DNA of 13,047 nt from Euperipatoides rowelli (lineage: Eukaryota > Onychophora > Udeonychophora > Euonychophora > Peripatopsidae): NCBI GenBank assembly GCA_003024985.2, contig PXIH01S0040883.1. One strand, given 5' to 3'. Positions 7,849-13,047 of this stretch are shown here, piece after piece (the first letter of the stretch is position 1; every line of letters starts with the position of its first letter). A program made the position numbers and the translations under genes. The notes under the pieces were generated by a model. It was not told where the DNA came from. It searched no databases and worked only from the letters and a program-made list of their open reading frames with translations.

Positions 7849-8175
7849 CTACAAAAATTCATCGAACGGAAACCTCCACGTCAGCTCATTTAGGGCCTTG
7901 ACCGTAAGAGCATTGCAATGCACAATTCGGCATTCCAACGAATAACAAGCCAACTGCTCCATGATCTGTACTATGGGAAAAAATTCCATCAGATTACCGT
8001 AAGTCAATCCACAATCCACCAACATAGTAAAGAAAAACAAACAATAAAAAGATATAAAACAAACTGAAACTGCTGCTGAGAAATAACAAGGCTGCCATAG
8101 GCACCCTGGCAAATAGGCGTCACGCGTTCCTAAGACAGCACTTTAGAGATTTTCGGCGGCACGCCAGACTGGACA
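7849..8175. other. Unexplained GC-richer island
   Basis: This block is clearly less AT-rich than its surroundings and holds an 87-codon minus-strand ORF (8112-7849) with no recognised domain. Near 8113-8170, GGCGTCACGC and GCGGCACGCC form an imperfect inverted pair. The minus strand reads GGCGTGCCGCCGAAAATCTC, which recalls the GTGCCG-AAATTTT subterminal repeats of some hAT elements. No termini were confirmed. It may be a decayed transposon or a fragment of unique sequence. Confidence 0.4.
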
Positions 8176-8217
8176 CCCACAAAAATTTTAAAGTTTAAAA
8201 ATCACCACAATCCTCCG

Positions 8218-8228
8218 CCCCCCCCCCC
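8218..8228 (+). repeat. C11 homopolymer
   Basis: Eleven consecutive C lie directly before the A-run that opens the 62-bp tandem repeat. Confidence 0.9.
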
Positions 8229-8371
8229 AAAAAAAGCTCATCAAATCTATCAACAGGGAAACAAAACGTCCATAGTCCATACAACTAAGAAAAAAAAGTT
8301 CATCAAATCTGTCAAAGGGAAACAAAACGTCCCTACAACCAAAAAAAAAAAAAAAAAAAAGCTTATCAAAA
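8229..8371 (+). repeat. Tandem repeat, period about 62 bp, 2.3 copies
   Basis: Each unit opens with an A-run followed by G(C/T)TCATCAAATCT, then GGGAAACAAAACGTCC and a CTAC/ATACAAC segment. The anchor G(C/T)T starts at 8236, 8298 and 8361. The third copy ends after GCTTATCAAA. The A-runs grow from 7 to 9 to 20, and the final run (8341-8360) is pure A20. Minus-strand ORFs across it are Phe-rich artefacts. Confidence 0.85.
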
Positions 8372-8526
8372 ATATATAATTTAGAAACCCACATTTGGGC
8401 ACTTTTGCGGAAATGGCATCAACATTTGTTTAATTTTGGTAAGTTGGACAAATCCTATTTGCCACCCCTGGTATATATTGTATGTAAATAAAGTGTTCCT
8501 TCTAGGAATTTTTTTAAGTGTGGTGC

Positions 8527-8640
8527 ACCCTGTCCTCTTTTTATAATCATAAATACCACCCTACATTCTTTTTATAATCGTAAATACTGCCCTGCCCTCT
8601 TTTTAATACCTTATAAATACCATCCTGCCATTATTCACCC
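8527..8640 (+). repeat. Minisatellite, 31-33 bp unit, about 3.5 copies
   Basis: Units at 8527-8557, 8558-8588 and 8589-8621 share the pattern ACCCTGYCCTCTTTTTATAA then a short AT part ending TAAATACC. A partial fourth unit (ATCCTGCCATTATT) follows. The third unit is 2 bp longer. Confidence 0.85.
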
Positions 8641-8740
8641 TACCATCTTTACCTCATTAATTTGCTTTTATTTCAATTGTCTTCGATAGAATAAACAAGC
8701 AGTGTCATCCTATTAACATTCTCATTACTCAACAAATAAA
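8641..8740. other. Spacer without recognised feature
   Basis: AT-rich, with no coding or repeat signal seen. Confidence 0.5.
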
Positions 8741-8742
8741 CA

Positions 8743-8790
8743 TTATTCGGATGTGAAGAATGACATATATCATTCTTCACATCCGAATAA
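8743..8790. repeat. Perfect 21-bp inverted repeat with 6-nt loop
   Basis: TTATTCGGATGTGAAGAATG followed by A (8743-8763) is exactly complementary to 8770-8790, with the loop CATATA. Pairing stops sharply at both outer edges. The perfect stem is either a young inverted duplication, the relic of a foldback element, or a structure under constraint. Confidence 0.95.
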
Positions 8791-8982
8791 AGGAGTACCT
8801 TTCGAACTTTAAGAATTCCCACTGACCAGAACTATTTGTTCATTTAAATCTATTTTCTCTTTTTTCAATAGGTTCTAACCACAATTTGCCCAATATGTCA
8901 GCACTTGAAATGATATACTAATAGCCTTATCCAACATTTATTAAACATTTTATTTAATTAACCCAAACTCTCAATAGTTACT

Positions 8983-9850
8983 GACTGTGATAAAACAATA
9001 TTGGGTGAGGATTGCATGGGAAGGAATCATATGGGCTGTCTGGGTTATTTGGAAGAAATAGACAAATATCTTGCAGATAGTTCATAACCTTGGATTTGTG
9101 GACCAGGTAAACAAAAAATTTATCCAATTTAACATTGATAGTAATAAAAAAAGATAACCCAATAATAAATGAAATTAACTCTATAACTCAAATGTTTGAA
9201 TAATTCAAATCTACCGCTAGAGAAATATTTAAACGAATGAATCTAAGCAATTTACTTTAGGAATCTTGGAACAAATAAAAATTTCCGAATTGAATACTCT
9301 TGAAAATATAAATTTTGTTCAGAAAAAATTATCCATACACGTTAATCATATACAAAGTATTCTACAAAGATTAGATACATGTGAAGAAGAAAAAATCGAA
9401 AAATCTAATACTATTGCTTGCTTGTATAGAACAAGAGAAACAACCCAAAAGTAATGAAGTTAAAATTTATAAAACAATAGCTGATTATAACAGACAATAA
9501 TATGCTAATATTTGGATTGGAAGAAGATAATAATGATTTAGAACAGCTTAATTTTTTTTTTACTTTGTTGGAAAGCCTCCATCTATTTAACAAAATCTCA
9601 TTTCATAGAATTGGTCAAATTTCCACAAAAATAATAAAAGATATAATAATTTATTTCAAAACTATACACGCTAAATGGTCATTTTACAAACAATATTGTA
9701 ATCTAAAAAATTCCCTCTGTCCCAGAATCCCTATGCCTAACCCTCGACTTGTCAACTGAAGATAGAAATTTAAAAAAGACATTGGATGAATTAAGAGTTT
9801 GTAGAGCATCGGATAGAGATAATATAGTCATATTGTACAATATCATATAG
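8983..9850 (+). pseudogene. Decayed LINE ORF1: PHD finger, helical segment, RRM/C-terminal-like domain
   Basis: ORF1 proteins of non-LTR retrotransposons bind the element RNA. Three pieces appear in order. First, a PHD-finger trace (8983-9108): a leading DCDK, then CMGRNHMGC, and YLADSS, stop, PWICGP. This keeps the H-x2-C and W-x-C parts of the Cys4-His-Cys3 pattern, but at least one Cys is replaced and the spacing is short. Second, a 62-codon open frame (9266-9454) rich in Leu, Ile, Glu and Lys, likely part of a coiled coil. Third, LIFGLEEDNNDLEQLNFFF, HRIGQISTK, IIIYFKTIHAKWSFYKQYC and, after a frameshift near 9700-9745, LDLSTEDRNLKKTLDELRV up to a TAG at 9848-9850. The IFGL, RIG, xDLSxEDR order is that of the RRM and C-terminal domain of L1-type ORF1 proteins. 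Several stops and frame changes show it is dead. Confidence 0.82.
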
Positions 9851-10265
9851 GTCAGAAATACTGCCGGTCCCGAGAGGGTAACCAACTCCCGGTATAACAG
9901 GCTAAATAGTATACCAACCAAGTTAAGGACAACACACTAGGCTCATACCGTACAGGACAACGCATGGCATTATAACAACATAAAACTGGACAATTAAAAC
10001 ATTTAGATACAATTCTGTTTTCTTGATTTTTCTTCTATCTTCCAATCTCACTGTTAGTCCTCTTTATTTGCAGTCTTCCCTTCTTGAGTAATTTCCTTTC
10101 TTGCCAGTGATTTGTCCTGCTTTAAATTTGTTCAACTATCATTTTATCAAAATTAGAATCATGACCACTGCAGGAGCCTTTTGGCGGCCATACCTTTGTG
10201 AAATGGCAGTAGGCAGTCCATAGGCCCTGTAAGGGAAGGGTTAGGTGCAATGTCAGACAATAATG
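9851..10265. other. Unexplained segment between ORF1 and ORF2 traces
   Basis: Non-coding here or too decayed to read. It contains GGTCCCGAGAGGGTAACC (9867-9884), a pyrimidine-rich tract (10015-10125) and a GC-richer patch around 10165-10250. In related LINEs ORF1 and ORF2 usually lie close together, so about 400 bp suggests a later insertion or an unusual inter-ORF region. No termini were identified. Confidence 0.45.
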
Positions 10266-10766
10266 TCTATAAATATAGAATTGTTTCTAGAGCAAAAATA
10301 ATCGATGCAAAAAGATAGCAATTAGAAAAACTAACTACTAGAAAACCTTTGATCCCCTTTACAAATGCAAATTCTATTATGTCCAAGTTTTCTGAGGTAT
10401 TGTTGCATATTACATTAAAAAAAAAACGATATTGTCTATAACCGAAACATGGTTGACAAAAAATATTGTAAGTGATATATTGAAAGTGGAGTGTTATAGT
10501 ATTTTCTGAAATGATCACTAATATCGAAAGAAGATGGAATTTTAACGTATGCTCACAACAACATAATTGTCAATGAAATCATTGAACTTAACAATGGCGG
10601 TGAATCTGTCTGCATATCTTTATCAATTGAGGGATCTTGTATTTTATTTGGCACACTATAAATAGCACCTAACAGAGATATTAATTATTATGAAGATGTT
10701 ACAACTAATCTTTTTAATACAATAAATTTTTATAGCATTGACAATTTTAATTACCTGATCTATGAA
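10266..10766 (+). pseudogene. Decayed LINE ORF2: endonuclease domain
   Basis: These are remains of the apurinic-like endonuclease that nicks the target before reverse transcription. In order: TNANSIMSKFSEVLLHI (from about 10361), the region matching the conserved N-terminal Asn; a frameshift near 10430; TETWLTKNIVSDI (from 10441), with the catalytic Glu of TETW intact; YSIF, stop, NDH; GGILTYAHNNIIVNEI (about 10533 onwards), NGGESVCISLSIEG, ILFGTL, then APNRDINYYEDV; and DNFN near 10740, in the place of the conserved GDFN (Gly to Asp). Three or more stops and a frameshift inactivate it. It shares strand and order with the ORF1 trace 400 bp upstream, so they are probably one element. Nothing of the RT follows. 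Confidence 0.87.
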
Positions 10767-10785
10767 TGAGATGACTCATTTGATT

Positions 10786-10853
10786 AAATCACTGGGATGG
10801 ATGAATCACTACGGTGAACGAATCACTAAGGTGAATGAATCGTTACGGTGAAT
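10786..10853 (+). repeat. Minisatellite, four 17-bp units
   Basis: The units are AAATCACTGGGATGGAT, GAATCACTACGGTGAAC, GAATCACTAAGGTGAAT and GAATCGTTACGGTGAAT, exactly end to end. The first is the most diverged. The array starts 20 bases after the endonuclease trace ends, so it may mark the break in the LINE copy. Confidence 0.92.
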
Positions 10854-11015
10854 GGTTGGTTCATTCTTTGCTTCCCCCATATAACTTTTCATAAGTTTGT
10901 AAAAAAAGTTAGGTGTAGGAAGGATGCCTTGAGGTCCCCCATTTGTTCAGTCAAAGTCAAAACAGCCCTCAGGTATTAAAATGTTGTCCACCCCAACACC
11001 CACACATTTAGTATA
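10854..11015. other. Unclassified segment with GTTAGGTGTAGGAAGG motif
   Basis: AAAGTTAGGTGTAGGAAGG (10904-10922) followed by ATGCC resembles a phrase I associate with interspersed repeats of some animals, but I cannot assign a family. No gene is present. Confidence 0.3.
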
Positions 11016-11023
11016 CTTTAGTG
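11016..11023 (+). repeat. Left 8-bp duplication of hAT element (CTTTAGTG)
   Basis: It matches CTGTAGTG at 11437-11444 at seven of eight positions. Confidence 0.75.
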
Positions 11024-11436
11024 AAGGGGTGTCAAAGTCGCGGCCCGCGGGCAGCATGCGGCCCTAAGCAATTATTTGTGCAGCCCAGGCCCAGCCAATT
11101 ACAGTGATAATATTGCATCACCTTATGCACAGGTGCACCATTTCCGTAAAACGCTTATTAATTTGTGCAATTATTTATTTAAATGTATTATTTTAAACAA
11201 TTTTAACGATTATTCATTTATTTCAGTCCTTTGTATTCAGCATGTTACTATCAAAGCCAAGTGGTAGTACAAATAAATAAAAAAATGCTGACGAACATAG
11301 AAATTTTCAAGAAAGGTGGGAGTTGGAGCGTTTCAATGAAAATTGATTATGAAGCTTTTTTTCTTTTTTTTGCGGCCCACATAAACTTAAACCTTGTTTA
11401 TTTGGCCCACGTCAGGTTTTGAGTTTGACACGCATG
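11024..11436 (+). mobile_element. hAT element, non-autonomous, with GCGGCCCGCGGGC terminus
   Basis: A 413-bp element. The left end AAGGGGTGTCAAAGTCGCGG continues CCCGCGGGCAGCATGCGGCC. The right end reads inwards CATGCGTGTCAAACTCAAAA. The ends agree at 12 of the first 16 positions and both fit the widespread hAT terminus CAGGGGTGTCAAACTC. Near the right end, TGCGGCCCAC (11371-11380) and TTTGGCCCACG (11401-11411) are the usual subterminal GGCCC motifs. The flanking 8-bp repeats differ at one base. The interior is AT-rich and keeps only a short fossil of transposase, so the element is an internally deleted derivative. The first base of the terminus (normally C) is A here. Confidence 0.88.
11281..11346 (+). 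pseudogene. Fossil of hAT transposase N-terminus
   Basis: In the frame starting at 11281 the peptide is KNADEHRNFQERWELERFNE, then N and a TGA (11344-11346). The phrase FQERWELE resembles the N-terminal segment that precedes the first zinc finger in hAT transposases of the SPIN-DOC/EPM2AIP1/GTF2IRD2-like group (FQEKW followed by an aromatic pair). The zinc finger itself is absent. The reading is short, but it lies in the right strand and place within an independently defined hAT element. Confidence 0.6.
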
Positions 11437-11444
11437 CTGTAGTG
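11437..11444 (+). repeat. Right 8-bp duplication of hAT element (CTGTAGTG)
   Basis: It differs from the left copy only at the third base. Confidence 0.75.
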
Positions 11445-12235
11445 TAGCCTATATCACTAATGACTGAACAATTCAGAAATTATAACTTTTAATGAAAATA
11501 AATAATTCTACAGAAAACATTTAAAAATAGAAATGATACATTTGAAAATGAAAAAAAAAAAATACATTAAAAGGCAGACATTTTATTTTTTATTTCTAAA
11601 AATAAATGTCAAAATTATTGAATAATAAAAATTGGTCTAGTTAAAAACATATTTATGCAATTGCTTATCTCTATAAAAATTCTGTCAATCAGTAGGAAAC
11701 AAATTTTTTAATACATTTTATTTTAAACATAACTCATGACAATTTTCTTTTTTTTTTAAATATATAGAAAAAAAACACCATAAAAATCTAAATTAAAAAA
11801 AAATAATCCAATTTTATTTGTCAACAAAATGATAAAGTAACATTGTTTTAAAAAAAACAAAATGGGCTCTTAATTAGTAAAGCTCATGTTATTTTTCACA
11901 AACTAAAACAGCTTACGAATTTTAAATGTGATAGTAATGGATAACTTGGCTTAGGGGAATAATCGTTATTAATTAGATATGCATCATTTATTTGTTAAAA
12001 TAAATAAAATGATACTGCAAATACAAAGTTTTACCAAGTAAATAGAGAATGAGAAAAAATATTTATTTTCTGGCTTCAAGTTATAGACAAAATTTGTGGT
12101 TAATGAAGAAAGCATAAAAGAAAACAAACAATTCAAAAAACAAATTATATGTTAATAATAAAAAAAACACACAAAAGTCAAAAGAAAATTAGCTTCAAAT
12201 AAGTTACTTATCTTACTAAAACCATTCTAACCATT
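11445..12235. other. Very AT-rich stretch without recognised gene
   Basis: It is dominated by A- and T-runs. No coding frame, element terminus or tandem array could be supported. Confidence 0.65.
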
Positions 12236-12660
12236 AACGCTGGTTCACAGTGATAAGTTTACAAGAAGGTTAAACGTGAAAGTTGCGGGAAAGTTGCGCA
12301 CATACACAATTTCTTAGAATCGTCTAAAAGCTGACGAAAGTGGATGTTAGCTTGTCCCATTTTACCGCGTTTTTAACATCTGCACATCTATTTCAGTTAT
12401 ATAGGACAAATGGTCGGAAATGGCTCAAAATTATCAAAATGAACAAGAGAAAGGATTATTTCACCCCTTCATCATCATCATAGGGTTGGGGCATAGTGTG
12501 TTTAATATGTAGTAGGAGTTAGGGTTTAGGGTAAGGGTAAGATTAGGCATGTAAATTTTAAAAAAAAAAGGCTGCTATTAATACAGTTAAATGGGACGTG
12601 TTGGTCAGGTTCTAGACGCTCGTCAATTTCTTGTTCATAGCTTTAAGTTTTCCATACGGC
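12236..12660 (-). repeat. Dispersed repeat region, inverted copy of the 2945-3008 family
   Basis: The minus strand of 12446-12464 reads GTGAAATAATCCTTTCTCT, matching GTGAAATAATCCTTT at 2989-3003. The minus strand of about 12510-12550 reads CTTACCCTTACCC then TAAACCCTAACTCC, matching the CCCTAA-type part of the same repeat. GTTAGCTTGTCCCATTTTAC (12348-12367) and TAAATGGGACGTGTTGG (12588-12604) are imperfect inverted repeats around it, so a MITE-like element with weak ends is possible. A CATCATCATCATA run sits at 12470-12482. Boundaries are uncertain. Confidence 0.5.
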
Positions 12661-13047
12661 TTCACTTAAACATCTTGCCATTGAAAGATATATTTTTTGA
12701 ATGGGCAATATCATTTAAATCATCGATTTTACTTATACAATAAAATTTGGGTCTTTACAACCTCTTAGCATTTCTATCCATGTCAACCTTTTATTGCAAA
12801 AGTTAGGTTAAATCATTTTTGTAAGTATGAGAAGCAAATCTAATCTAAATGTAAAGTTTGATGATGAAGAAAACATAACTGACCTATTATGTGATGTCAA
12901 AGTTTCCCCAATATAAAAACATCTATAGGTGAAGATCTAGCTAATGTCAAAGATGTATTTTATTTATTTTTTTTACTAAGGGATTTTACTAAAAAGCTTT
13001 CTTTCAAATGTTTTGACATAAATGCCTGTAGAAACGAATTGTAAGTT
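12661..13047. other. AT-rich stretch without recognised gene
   Basis: A 31-codon acidic ORF (12827-12922) begins inside a perfect-looking donor-type GTAAGTAT (12821-12828), but no exon could be joined to it. Nothing else was recognised. Confidence 0.5.

Noticed and set aside
8188-8394. 68-codon minus-strand ORF rich in Phe and Gly
   Set aside because: It reads through the poly-A, poly-C and 62-bp tandem repeat, so the composition is an artefact.
7418-8478. hAT element bounded by GTATATAC and GTATATAT with a CCACCCCTG end
   Set aside because: The right edge looks hAT-like, but the left edge (CAGGTATTATG) does not match it beyond four bases, and GTATATA words are frequent in this AT-rich DNA.
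9411-9921. Minus-strand ORFs at 9411-9593 and 9703-9921
   Set aside because: They are shadows of the plus-strand ORF1 fossil, which has recognisable motifs.
10267-10518. 83-codon minus-strand ORF
   Set aside because: It is antisense to the endonuclease fossil.

Overview
This 13 kb window looks like intergenic, or possibly intronic, DNA from an AT-rich animal genome, most likely an invertebrate. The evidence for a metazoan is the set of decayed elements it holds: a tRNA-derived SINE with a target-site duplication, non-LTR retrotransposons with recognisable reverse transcriptase (RT), endonuclease and PHD-finger remains, hAT-type and pogo/Tigger-type miniature DNA transposons, and several minisatellites. 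There is no bacterial-style gene packing, no intact cellular gene, no canonical tRNA or rRNA gene and no CRISPR array. Two N bases (1222 and 6819) mark assembly ambiguity. The species cannot be named from the sequence.

Layout. Positions 1-1105 are AT-rich, with one short unrecognised ORF (411-626) that could at best be a terminal exon. A tRNA-type SINE (1120-1403) is bounded by a perfect 14-bp duplication. At 2384-2771 lies a foldback element with 24-bp inverted ends and an internal 87-bp hairpin, followed by a dispersed CCCTAA-type repeat (2945-3008). A reverse-strand tRNA-like head (3304-3382) and one hAT-like terminus (3770-3840) come next. A pogo/Tigger-like MITE (4415-4667) sits between TA dinucleotides.

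A decayed LINE RT with its C-terminal region lies on the minus strand (5251-6117), with a TAA-rich tail near 5128-5146. It is followed by a hAT MITE (6279-6646). The stretch 6655-8640 holds AT-rich sequence, a TG-rich microsatellite, an unexplained GC-richer island (7849-8175) and two tandem repeats. A perfect 21-bp hairpin lies at 8743-8790.

From 8983 to 10766 the plus strand carries the front half of a non-LTR retrotransposon: ORF1 remains (PHD finger, helical segment, RRM/C-terminal-like domain), a gap, then the endonuclease domain of ORF2. It stops just before a 17-bp minisatellite. A second hAT element (11024-11436), with a fossil of the transposase N-terminus, follows. The rest is AT-rich except for an inverted second copy of the CCCTAA-type repeat near 12440-12550.

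None of these genes appears functional. The protein-coding traces carry stops and frameshifts and are best read as transposon fossils. The clearest results are the element boundaries with duplications, several of them imperfect and therefore old, and the PHD-bearing LINE whose two halves may be represented by separate fragments in the window.
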